Assembly: GCF_963677155.1 (NCBI RefSeq)
Contig: NZ_OY781884.1
Span: 3,654,501-3,718,500, forward strand
Origin: an uncultured Draconibacterium sp.
GTDB lineage: Bacteria > Bacteroidota > Bacteroidia > Bacteroidales > Prolixibacteraceae
DNA length: 64,000 nucleotides
Direction of reading: 5' to 3'
Shown here: piece after piece, positions 46,738-54,099 of the stretch
How the letters are laid out: each line of letters begins with the position of its first letter
Numbering within the stretch: position 1 is the first letter of the stretch
The notes under the pieces: model-generated
Told to the model about the DNA's origin: nothing
The model's database searches: none
Seen by the model: the letters and a program-made list of their open reading frames with translations, nothing else
Made by a program: the position numbers and the translations under genes

Positions 46738-47346
46738 ATGAAAAAATTAACTACTTTATTAGTACTTGCAATAACAATAACAACAGCAAGTTTTGCATCG
46801 AACGGAAAAGGCGAAAAAACAACTTATAACGTCGACACAAAAGCCAGCAAAGTATATTGGACAGGTAAAAAAGTTACAGGTGAACATACCGGATACCTTA
46901 ACCTGGCCGGAGGAGAAGTTTTTGTAGAAGGCAAAAAGGTTACAGGAGCGAACCTTAATCTGGATGTGACTTCAATTGAATGTACTGACCTGGAAGGGGA
47001 GTGGAAAGATAAATTAGTAGGCCACTTGAAATCAGAAGATTTCTTTTCGGCAGAAAAGCACCCGGTAGCCAACTTTAAAATTAAGTCATTCGATAATGAT
47101 AAAGTTGTTGGAGACCTTACTATCAAAGGAATTACAAACGAAATTTCGTTTCCTGCAGAGGTGAAAGTTGATGGAGATGTTTTAACCGCAAATGGTACAG
47201 CTTCTATCGACCGTACAAAATGGAATATTAAATATGGTTCAGGAAAATTCTTCAGCGATTTGGGTGATAAAATGATCCACGATGAATTTGATATTAAATT
47301 TGAATTGAAAGCTACAGCTTCAGAAGGATCGACTTCGAGCAAGTAA
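46738..47346 (+). CDS. YceI-family exported lipid-binding protein
   Basis: 202 residues from the ATG at 46738; the frame also opens with a TTG two codons earlier. A signal peptide (MKKLTTLLVLAITITTASFA) leads into the YceI lipocalin-like barrel, with YNVDTKASKVYWTGKKVTGEHTG-type start, KLVGHLKSEDFFSAEKHPVA, GDLTIKGITNEISFP and ASIDRTKWNIKYGSG. YceI proteins bind isoprenoids or other amphiphiles. A TATGTTTG box (46690-46697) may be its -7 element. It is followed by an intrinsic terminator. Confidence 0.93.
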   Translation: MKKLTTLLVLAITITTASFASNGKGEKTTYNVDTKASKVYWTGKKVTGEHTGYLNLAGGEVFVEGKKVTGANLNLDVTSIECTDLEGEWKDKLVGHLKSEDFFSAEKHPVANFKIKSFDNDKVVGDLTIKGITNEISFPAEVKVDGDVLTANGTASIDRTKWNIKYGSGKFFSDLGDKMIHDEFDIKFELKATASEGSTSSK

Positions 47347-47430
47347 GAAAATACGCCATAAGAAAACAGTAATACAATTAAGGTTCGGAAGAAGGGAATT
47401 AGTGAGGAGTTTGTGATGGAGAGAACCTTG

Positions 47431-47473
47431 GCCGGTGTCTGAAGATGCGTTTAGCGCACAACCGGACACCGGC
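47431..47473 (+). terminator. Hairpin terminator after the YceI gene
   Basis: GCCGGTGTC (47431-47439) pairs with GACACCGGC (47465-47473); the loop contains a second small TGCG/CGCA stem. TTTTATTTAAAA follows. It lies about 85 bp after the stop of the YceI gene. Confidence 0.65.
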
Positions 47474-47530
47474 TTTTATTTAAAAAACTTATTGATGTTT
47501 ATTCCCATTCAAAATATTAAAAAACAGAAA

Positions 47531-48250
47531 ATGATGAAAACAATTTTATACAAAGCAGATTCAAGAGGATATGCCAACCACGGTTGGTTAGAGACGAGAC
47601 ACAGTTTTAGTTTTGCCAATTATTTTGACAGAGAACGAATGAACTTTGGTGTGTTACGTGTGATAAACGACGATGCCATTGCCGGAGGACAAGGTTTTGG
47701 AACGCATCCGCACGATAACATGGAAATTATTACCATACCGCTGGAGGGCGATTTGGAACACAAAGATAACATGGGCAACCAGGCCGTTATTCGCGAAGGC
47801 GATGTGCAGGTGATGAGTGCCGGAACTGGCGTTTACCACAGCGAGTTCAACCATCACCCGAATAAAACATTAAAGCTTTTCCAGATTTGGCTGTTTCCCA
47901 ACAAACAGAATGTACAACCGCGTTACGATCAGATATCTATTCGCGATGTAGCCGAAAAGAACAAGCTGTATCAGGTGCTTTCGCCTAATCCCGACGATCA
48001 GGGCGTATGGATTCACCAGGATGCATGGTTTTTCCTGGGAAATTACGATGCCGGAAAAACAGATTCGTATACCATTAAAAAAGCAGAAAATGGTATTTTT
48101 GTAATGGTGATAGAAGGCGAGGTGAACATTTCAGGTACAGAATTGTCGAAACGCGATGCAATAGGAATTTGGGATGTTGATTCAGTAGACATTACCGCTT
48201 CGTCAGATGCCCGGATTCTATTGATGGATCTGCCAATGGAAATAAAATAA
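47531..48250 (+). CDS. Pirin-family (YhhW/quercetinase-like) cupin protein
   Basis: 239 residues from the ATG at 47531 (or the adjacent ATG at 47534). An open frame back to 47435 runs through the preceding terminator and is rejected. The bicupin fold is shown by WLETRHSFSFANYFD, the metal-ligand motif GFGTHPHDNMEI and GVYHSEFNHH, which supplies the later His and Glu. Pirins bind one metal ion; some act as quercetin dioxygenases and others affect redox regulation. It is followed within 16 bp by a nitroreductase gene. Confidence 0.92.
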   Translation: MMKTILYKADSRGYANHGWLETRHSFSFANYFDRERMNFGVLRVINDDAIAGGQGFGTHPHDNMEIITIPLEGDLEHKDNMGNQAVIREGDVQVMSAGTGVYHSEFNHHPNKTLKLFQIWLFPNKQNVQPRYDQISIRDVAEKNKLYQVLSPNPDDQGVWIHQDAWFFLGNYDAGKTDSYTIKKAENGIFVMVIEGEVNISGTELSKRDAIGIWDVDSVDITASSDARILLMDLPMEIK

Positions 48251-48266
48251 ACAGAACACAAAAGTT

Positions 48267-48821
48267 ATGACAAAATATCAAATACATCCTTTATTGGAGA
48301 AAAGATGGAGTCCGCGTGCCTTTTCAACGGCACCGGTTCCCGAAGAAGACGTGAACGAAATTTTTACTGCGGCATCGTGGGCTGCCAGTGCCATGAACGA
48401 GCAACCCTGGCGATATGTTTATGCCTTGCGTGGTACAGAGGGTTTTGATTCTCTATGGAATTGTCTGGCAGATGGGAACAAACCCTGGACAAAACAGGCG
48501 GCCGTTTTATTTGTGGCGATTAAAGTTGATACGTTTTTAGAAAACGGTAAGCCAAATAATTGGGCAATGCACGATGTGGGTATGGCCAATGCGCAGTTGT
48601 TGCTTCAGGCAACAAGCAAAGACATTTACGGCCACCTGATGGCTGGTTTTAGTAGCGACAAGGTGAAAGAGCTTTTACAGCTGGACGAGAATCATTCTCC
48701 GGTTTGTATGGGAGCACTGGGGTATCTGGGTGATGCCGATTCGCTGGATGAACCTTACCAGTCGCGGGAAAAAGCACCGCGTACAAGAAAATCGTTAGAT
48801 GAGTTTGTGAGGAAGTTATAA
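48267..48821 (+). CDS. Nitroreductase-family flavoprotein
   Basis: 184 residues. FMN-dependent NAD(P)H oxidoreductase fold: KRWSPRAFSTAPV (phosphate-binding Arg/Ser near the N-terminus), AASWAASAMNEQPWRYVYA, WAMHDVGMANAQLLLQAT, and a late GALGYLGD. The substrate cannot be assigned. It is probably co-transcribed with the pirin gene and ends at a strong bidirectional terminator. Confidence 0.9.
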   Translation: MTKYQIHPLLEKRWSPRAFSTAPVPEEDVNEIFTAASWAASAMNEQPWRYVYALRGTEGFDSLWNCLADGNKPWTKQAAVLFVAIKVDTFLENGKPNNWAMHDVGMANAQLLLQATSKDIYGHLMAGFSSDKVKELLQLDENHSPVCMGALGYLGDADSLDEPYQSREKAPRTRKSLDEFVRKL

Positions 48822-48844
48822 GCAAGAAAAGGTTGATATATATG

Positions 48845-48877
48845 AAAAATCCCGGCTTGTTTCAAGCCGGGATTTTT
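48845..48877. terminator. Bidirectional terminator between convergent genes
   Basis: AAAAATCCCGGCTTG (48845-48859) pairs perfectly with CAAGCCGGGATTTTT (48863-48877) around TTT. The A-run and T-run allow use from both strands. Confidence 0.9.
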
Positions 48878-48906
48878 TCTTATTGTCATAATCTTCAGAC
48901 TCCCTT

Positions 48907-49644
48907 TTACAATTTTCTGATTTTAATGTTTCGGAACCAAACGGTATAACCGTGGTCCTGCAACCCGATAAAACCTTCTTTTGAGATTCCTTCCTGGAAA
49001 CCTTCAAAGTCTTTGAATTTGCTGTTTTCCACCAATTGATCCCACTCGTCGGTCCAGTGGCTGTACGAAACAACTTCAGTACCGTTCATTGATACGGTAA
49101 CTTGCCCGTCTTTAACTTTTATTACGCAGGTATTCCATTCGCCTGCCGGATTAACGGTTGAAGGATCTGCTGCAATCATGTCGTACAACGAACCGGCCAG
49201 GTGACTGTCTATTTTATTGTCGGTAGCGTCTTTATTGTCGAGCACCTGAATTTCCGGTGCTGCATAATAAATCGGTTTTCCGGGCAATTCTCTTACATAA
49301 TAGAAAATTCCGGAGTTGGCCATTTTTCCTGCTTTCCAGTCAATCGAGAATTCAAAATCCTTATACTTCTCATCCTTGAAAATAATATCGCCATTGGCTC
49401 CCTGTCCCGGTTCTTTACCTTCTCCGGTAAAAACTTTCATAGCATCGTCTTCTATCTTCCAGTTGGCGGGCATGGCCGTTCCGTTGTATTGACACCAGCC
49501 GTCAAAATTTTTGCCGTTAAACAGCAGAACCCAGCCTTCTTTTTTCTCTTGCGACGACAGTTTGTTAGCTTTTTTCGAAAACGCAGGATTGGCAATCAAC
49601 AAAGCTGCCAACATTGCGAAACTGTAGAAAATACTTTTTCTCAT
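48907..49644 (-). CDS. Secreted DUF1080 / 3-keto-disaccharide hydrolase-like protein
   Basis: 245 residues with a signal peptide (about 1-23, ending near NPAFS). The mature part is a LamG/concanavalin-like DUF1080 domain: WVLLFNGKNFDGWCQYNG, FKDEKYKDFEFSIDWKAG, GIFYYVRE and the C-terminal GFIGLQDHGYTVWFRNIKIR. Members are periplasmic or surface proteins, some of which hydrolyse 3-keto-glycosides. No partner oxidoreductase is adjacent, so the substrate is open. Confidence 0.9.
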   Translation of the reverse strand: MRKSIFYSFAMLAALLIANPAFSKKANKLSSQEKKEGWVLLFNGKNFDGWCQYNGTAMPANWKIEDDAMKVFTGEGKEPGQGANGDIIFKDEKYKDFEFSIDWKAGKMANSGIFYYVRELPGKPIYYAAPEIQVLDNKDATDNKIDSHLAGSLYDMIAADPSTVNPAGEWNTCVIKVKDGQVTVSMNGTEVVSYSHWTDEWDQLVENSKFKDFEGFQEGISKEGFIGLQDHGYTVWFRNIKIRKL

Positions 49645-49792
49645 GATTAATTTATTGAAATTGTGGTTTAATTGATATGCTATAAATATAGCAAAAACAA
49701 TTTCTGCCTGCGAGGAAGAGCAGGCGTTTCTTTTGATAAATATTTTCTAAAGAAGGACTTTCTGGATTAGTGATGTTCTGTGTATCGGAAAA

Positions 49793-49957
49793 TTAGGAGT
49801 GCCCTTTTACAACGATTATCATAATTTTCAGATTCAGCCTGAAAAAGTTATAAAGCTGAACCGGGAAGAATGTTCGCCAGAATCGGGTCCAACGTGTTGG
49901 AATTGGCGGATAAAATTCATCTTTATAAGCAGTGGTTAATCTATTTTGTTTTTCCAT
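49793..49957 (-). CDS. 54-residue aromatic- and Arg-rich small protein downstream of the SQR-like gene
   Basis: Reading the - strand from the ATG at 49957 gives 54 codons and a TAA: starts MEKQNRLTTAYKDEF, then YPPIPTRWTRFWRTFFPVQL, and ends IMIIVVKGHS. The composition (several Trp, Phe, Arg, a hydrophobic stretch near the end) is not that of random frames here, and the gene is co-oriented 84 bp behind the SQR-like gene. I take it as a real small gene, possibly a membrane-surface partner of that flavoprotein, but this needs comparison with other genomes. Confidence 0.55.
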   Translation of the reverse strand: MEKQNRLTTAYKDEFYPPIPTRWTRFWRTFFPVQLYNFFRLNLKIMIIVVKGHS

Positions 49958-49994
49958 GATTTAAATTTTAAGTTTCGAATCTATTCTATATTTC

Positions 49995-50035
49995 TACAAT
50001 TAAACAGTTTATCAGTTTCTCAATTTCCATTCAAT
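49995..50035. repeat. CAATTTAAC-type periodic repeat near the end of the SQR-like gene
   Basis: CTACAATTAAACAGTTTATC and the following CAGTTTCTCAATTTCC closely resemble the reverse complement of the repeat at 18893-18932 (CTACAATTTAACAGTTTTTC). The word family is therefore dispersed in the window. Confidence 0.5.
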
Positions 50036-50041
50036 CCCGAA

Positions 50042-51496
50042 CTACTCAGGCAACAACCACCAAAACGGATAACCTTTGGCTTTGTGCAGAAACATGTAGT
50101 GTAGAAATAGTTTTATCCAGTGCCCGGCTGTACCAATCTCTCCAACGGTTGAGTTGATATTACGGCCCCATTCCGGGTATTTCTCCCAGTCGGGAACCAC
50201 CGGCGAAACGGTCATTGTAGCACCCAATCCTTTGGTCATGCTGTAACCGGCCGAAACAATACAGGCGGCTCCCATACGCCCCATATTGGCGGTGTGTTTA
50301 TGTTCGAATGTGCCCTTCTTAATTCCTTCGGCAATATTTTGCGCCACAATTTTACCTATAACACCCGAAGGCATTCCTGTGCGTGGTGGTGCCGGAAAGA
50401 TTGCCCTTCCGTTGGGACTTTTCATTGGTTTCGAAATCGAATGGGGTGGTGCAAAAGCAATGCCCGTTGCATACATATTCGGGTAGACCGGACTCTGATA
50501 AGTTTGTGGCCAGTCGTTTATGTGCCATTCCTCATAAGGTTTTGGATTGTAGTCGGCATCCACTTTCATAAAACCGTTGGGTGCAAAAATTTTTGCAGTA
50601 ATGTCTTCACCTTGTTTATCGAAAGCTTTAAACGGCTGCCCCGAGAAACCGGGGATGAGCATCGCAAAGTCGAACTCAACGGTTTTTTCTTCGCCATCAA
50701 GAGTTTCGTAATAGACTTTTCCCGGATCTACTTTATAAACCCCGGCGCGTTTTATCCAGTTAATATTGTTCTCGGCAAATACCGATTCGGTAAAAACTTT
50801 GGTGGAAGTAACATAACCGCCACGTTTTACAAAGGCGCCACCCATTCCGAAATCGCCCACCTCGTATTCGTTCGATATCCAGGTAATTTCAGCCAGGTGT
50901 AACAGTTTGCGTCGTTTTAGCTCAAAAGCAATATTCAGTGCATATTCAAAAGCCGCTCCCTGGCAGGTAGCCATCGGGTGACCGGTGCCAATGAGAAAAC
51001 GTTGCTTTTCGCCCTTTTTCATTTTTTCGATGCTTTCCTGTAGCTCTTTCCAGGCGTGGGCAGCATGATCGTACGAACATACCGAAACCGTGTTTTTGCC
51101 CGGCCCGAGACCTTCGGTACCGCCAAAATTAAGTTTGGGCCCGGTGGCATTTACCAGGTAATCGTACTCCATTTTCCCGGTTTCGCCACGTTTATCTTCC
51201 GAGGTGTATTCAATATCTACAAAGGGCTTATCCGACGCGGTATCGCCTTCAGGGTGAATTGCTGTGGCTTTAGCCTGACGAAAATCGATGCCCCAGCGTT
51301 TATACACTTTTTGCAGTTTAAAGCGCACCTGATCTACACTCATTCGGCCAACGCCCACCCAAATATTCGAGGGGATCCATTGGTAATACTGGCTTGGAGA
51401 TACAACAATTACGTCGTGTTTTTTACCCAACTTTTTTTTCAGAAATGCTGCTGCGGTATGTCCGGAGATTCCGGCGCCGAGAACGACTACTTTCAT
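50042..51496 (-). CDS. Sulfide:quinone oxidoreductase-like FAD/NAD-type flavoprotein
   Basis: 484 residues. The N-terminal dinucleotide loop is VVVLGAGISGHTAAAFL, and the fold has the two FAD/NADH-type Rossmann halves of SQR proteins. Three cysteines lie where SQR enzymes use redox cysteines: VSVCSYDHA, MATCQGAAFEYA and GAACIVSAG. The C-terminal helices (LFLHYMFLHKAKGYPFWWLLPE-type amphipathic end) could bind the membrane. Expected role: oxidation of sulfide or a related sulfur species with quinone reduction. It is unrelated in position to the sulfite-reductase genes. Specificity is uncertain. Confidence 0.8.
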   Translation of the reverse strand: MKVVVLGAGISGHTAAAFLKKKLGKKHDVIVVSPSQYYQWIPSNIWVGVGRMSVDQVRFKLQKVYKRWGIDFRQAKATAIHPEGDTASDKPFVDIEYTSEDKRGETGKMEYDYLVNATGPKLNFGGTEGLGPGKNTVSVCSYDHAAHAWKELQESIEKMKKGEKQRFLIGTGHPMATCQGAAFEYALNIAFELKRRKLLHLAEITWISNEYEVGDFGMGGAFVKRGGYVTSTKVFTESVFAENNINWIKRAGVYKVDPGKVYYETLDGEEKTVEFDFAMLIPGFSGQPFKAFDKQGEDITAKIFAPNGFMKVDADYNPKPYEEWHINDWPQTYQSPVYPNMYATGIAFAPPHSISKPMKSPNGRAIFPAPPRTGMPSGVIGKIVAQNIAEGIKKGTFEHKHTANMGRMGAACIVSAGYSMTKGLGATMTVSPVVPDWEKYPEWGRNINSTVGEIGTAGHWIKLFLHYMFLHKAKGYPFWWLLPE

Positions 51497-51682
51497 ACTG
51501 TTTAAGTTTTTTATTTTTTAGTGGTATCGAATGCAACCTGCGTGACATTTATTGTGGTTTAACGAAATAAATACAAGCACGTTTCATACGTTTAGAATTT
51601 TTGAGTTTTGATAAGATAAACAAAACTTTGTTGACAAAGGTTTTTGTGTGTCTGTTGTAAAATGATGTTATTGAGCATGTTG

Positions 51683-51698
51683 TGTGATCGGAGTCACC
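51683..51698. promoter_or_regulatory. Crp-like palindrome upstream of the SQR-like gene
   Basis: TGTGATCGGAGTCACC matches TGTGA-N6-TCACA in nine of ten fixed positions. It lies about 190 bp upstream of the SQR-like start. A Crp/Fnr-family regulator is encoded at 46067-46642. Whether that regulator binds this word is unknown. Confidence 0.3.
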
Positions 51699-51860
51699 TT
51701 GGGGTCTTATGCCGGTGGTTACCATTTGGTCTCTTTGTATTGGCATGCTACGTGGTGCTTATTTTTGCTGTAAATGCACAAAAGACCTGAATACTTAATC
51801 TTTTCAATGGTTTTGGTGTGTAGCTGATGCCCGTCTTTAATATCAATCGAAATAATCTAA

Positions 51861-51902
51861 TCCTCCGACTCCTGCGGAGCCACCTCCTTTTAAAAAAGGA
51901 GG
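51861..51902. repeat. Palindromic CCTCCTTTT...AAAAGGAGG element
   Basis: CCTCCTTTT (51883-51891) and AAAAGGAGG (51894-51902) are perfectly inverted with AA between. A second small hairpin, CTCC-TGC-GGAG (51869-51879), precedes it. The form is typical of dispersed intergenic palindromes. No other copy is in this window. Confidence 0.55.
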
Positions 51903-52041
51903 ACGTAGAAACAGCAATGACGAATAGGTTTTGAGAAATAGGGCAGCAGACAATTAAGTGTATTATTCTTGTTTGAGATTGCTACATTTGATCGGACATT
52001 AGGTTAAGATCTGATTTGTTATAAAATTGTATCTTAGAATT

Positions 52042-52152
52042 ATGAGTATAGAAAGACGAACATTTACACGAGAGTTTAATCTCAACGCTGTAGAATTGAG
52101 TTATTCCAGAGATAACATTGTAGAATTGGCACATGAGATACAAATAATTTAA
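52042..52152 (+). pseudogene. Remnant of IS3-family transposase orfA
   Basis: From the ATG at 52042, 36 codons read MSIERRTFTREFNLNAVELS and on to LAHEIQII before a TAA. The (RR)xFTxEFKxxAVEL start and the YSRDNIVELA helix are the N-terminal helix-turn-helix of IS3-group OrfA proteins. The rest of orfA and all of orfB are missing. TGATCGGACATTAGG at 51989 might be a leftover terminal end, but no partner end is visible. Confidence 0.7.
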
Positions 52153-52406
52153 GTAAGTTGATGAATGAATAAAAGCCAGCCTATAACAGCCTATATTGCA
52201 GGGGGGCAGGAGGTTCTCCAATTGCGAATTCTCATATGGCAAATAATTTATACCGTGTGTTAAGTGATCAACAAGTTATTGTGGTGTTAGTTTAAAATTA
52301 ATATAGTTGTAAAGAGGTGACAATTGTTTGGGGTATTTGTTAAAAATGAGTGGTTGACTTTTTTGTTTTGAAGACAGAACAACAAGATAGACGAGGTAGA
52401 ATCATA

Positions 52407-52502
52407 TTTTGCGTACAAAACACCCATTTTGAAAATTCAGATGCTTGTTTTATTTGTAAAACATCTGTTTGAAAATATTTTTTTTATGTTTCGTACGCAA
52501 AA
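52407..52502. repeat. Long inverted repeat, 96 bp, with nested hairpin
   Basis: TTTTGCGTACAAAACA (52407-52422) and TGTTTCGTACGCAAAA (52487-52502) are inverted copies with one mismatch in 16. Inside, CAGATG (52439-52444) and CATCTG (52462-52467) pair around GTTTTA/TAAAAC. As RNA or cruciform this is a long structured element; function unknown. It might be a MITE-like remnant near the IS3 fragment. Confidence 0.6.
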
Positions 52503-52820
52503 CAAGTATCTGAACTGTTATTTTCCTTCGCGCCACACCACGTCGAAAGTTTATGTTGTTGTTTTTTAAAACTTAACTACCAGAAACATAAAAAATATGT
52601 TTAGTTTTGAAGCACTAAAATTGAATACCGTGAATACACGCCCTGGAATAACAGTAAGAATATTTTTCATAATTAAATAATAATTACCTAAGGTTTATGC
52701 TAGCTCCGATATAAGAAGTTATGGTATGCCTTTGGTTGACAGATAAATGAGTTCCGGCTAGGCAAAACCTATGCGAGAAAATGCAAATCAAACAATCTAT
52801 AAATAGTTAAAAATCATCAA

Positions 52821-53222
52821 ATGGACCAAAAACAATCTTTTAACCTGAATGCCGACTTTTTAGGCGGATTTACCGCAGTTTTTATGAAGCTCGTTTTTGT
52901 AATTATCGTCGTTTATCTTCTTTTAATGATATTAAATTTCCTGCGCGACAAATTCATAAATAACGAAGCAACAAAGCAAAAAGAGGATATTTCCGATTTA
53001 CTCATCATACTGCACAAATTATTCTACATCTCCGGATTTGGGTTTGTAATTGCAAATATTTTTCAGTTTCTGCTATCCCAAATTAATAGCCATCACGGTA
53101 ATATGCCGGCAATGAATTTCAGAGGCGAATGGGAATATTTAACCTTTGGAATTATAATAATCTTTGTGGGTATTGGCTTTAAGGTGGCCAATAAAATTCT
53201 GCAAAAGAACAAAACGGAATAA
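52821..53222 (+). CDS. Small membrane protein, function unknown
   Basis: 133 residues with three likely membrane helices (about 18-41, 65-87 and 105-125), an N-terminal FNLNADFLGGF stretch and a charged loop between helices 1 and 2. No recognised domain. It follows the AT-rich region and precedes a lipoprotein gene by about 100 bp. Confidence 0.6.
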   Translation: MDQKQSFNLNADFLGGFTAVFMKLVFVIIVVYLLLMILNFLRDKFINNEATKQKEDISDLLIILHKLFYISGFGFVIANIFQFLLSQINSHHGNMPAMNFRGEWEYLTFGIIIIFVGIGFKVANKILQKNKTE

Positions 53223-53324
53223 ATGCGAGCTGTACAATGTGGGGAATATTTAGTACTTGTTTCGGAACACGTAATAACCGTCGATGGAGGGTTGTGGAGA
53301 TGAAATAACACCGACAGAAAGCAT

Positions 53325-53744
53325 ATGAAAAAGTTGATACTGACAGTAGTTATAGCAGGCATTTTTTTTGCGTGCGGAAATAAGGTAGAAAGTAATCTTA
53401 CCGATTACAGCTGGGAAGTTGAAAAAGTTCTGGACCTTAAAACAGGAGCAATTAATCAGACCGGGAAGGTCAACGAGAAAATATGGAATTTTGCTTCCGA
53501 TAATACCTATCAGTATAAAACTTCTGATGGTGGTAATGAGGATCTTATAAAAGGCGAGTGGCAATTAAATAACAACTATTTGCTGATTTATAATGAGTTC
53601 GATTCTACTAACGTTCAGATTGAGAAAATTAATGCTGAGAAAATGGTTTGGTTGATACCTGGAGACGACTCTCTAAGATTTTATCTAAATTCAAAAGCGA
53701 AACAGGTTGAAGTAGCCAATTTTCCAAACAAGCATAAACAATAA
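53325..53744 (+). CDS. Small lipoprotein, lipocalin-like
   Basis: 139 residues. Lipoprotein signal LTVVIAGIFFACGNKV with Cys17. The mature part (YSWEVEKVLDLKTG, IWNFASDNTYQYKTSDGG, GEWQLNNNYLLIYN) resembles the lipocalin-like small lipoproteins common in Bacteroidota, which often carry the W-x-F-x-x-D-x-T-Y pattern. Function unknown. A tandem repeat array follows. Confidence 0.65.
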   Translation: MKKLILTVVIAGIFFACGNKVESNLTDYSWEVEKVLDLKTGAINQTGKVNEKIWNFASDNTYQYKTSDGGNEDLIKGEWQLNNNYLLIYNEFDSTNVQIEKINAEKMVWLIPGDDSLRFYLNSKAKQVEVANFPNKHKQ

Positions 53745-53751
53745 ACAACAT

Positions 53752-53988
53752 TTTAAACCCAGCCCTTCGGGTGTTTGAGCTTTAAACAAAAGTTTGTGTC
53801 CCAGCCATGGACAAGTTGGCGTTAAATGTATGTTTATGTCCCAGCCATGGAATCTTTGACATTTAAACAAACCTTTAAGCCATTCCCTGCGGTTGTTTGA
53901 CCTTTAAAAGTTTGTTTATGCCTCCACCTCCTGAGAGTTGGCCTTTAAACAAACCTTTAACGCTGTTCGACGAGTTTTGGGCTTAACC
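53752..53988. repeat. Degenerate ~40-41-bp tandem repeat array between convergent genes
   Basis: TTTAAA or TTAA words recur at 53781, 53821, 53862, 53903, 53943 and 53982, spaced 39-41 bp, each followed by TTTG/TTTATG and a GC-rich core such as CCCAGCCATGG (53800 and 53840) or CCCTTCGGG (53763-53771). The copies are divergent and carry stops in the frames I checked. It lies between the stop of the small lipoprotein gene and the stop of rarA, as the other array lies between rplQ and the kinase gene. Confidence 0.7.
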
Positions 53989-54099
53989 TTTTGCCATTTT
54001 GCTGCTACTGATTTGTAATCGACATATTTTTAGCCAACAGACAGAGCTTTCTCTCAGATCTAGTTCGAAATGACAATTTATTTCAACTGCAACTGTAAA

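Larger units (their letters stand above)
51497..52820. other. Gene-poor, AT-rich 1.3-kb region
   Basis: No convincing intact gene. It holds a Crp-like palindrome (51683-51698), a palindromic repeat (51861-51902), an IS3 orfA remnant (52042-52152) and a long inverted repeat (52407-52502). The two longer open frames on the - strand (51549-51746 and 51982-52242) lack recognisable protein character. Confidence 0.7.

Noticed and set aside
47435-47530. Pirin start 32 codons upstream
   Set aside because: The extension runs through the preceding terminator hairpin.
51549-51746. 65-codon - strand frame upstream of the SQR-like gene
   Set aside because: No domain, atypical composition, and it overlaps likely regulatory DNA.
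51982-52242. 86-codon - strand frame over the IS3 remnant
   Set aside because: It is antisense to the recognisable OrfA fragment and has no protein character.
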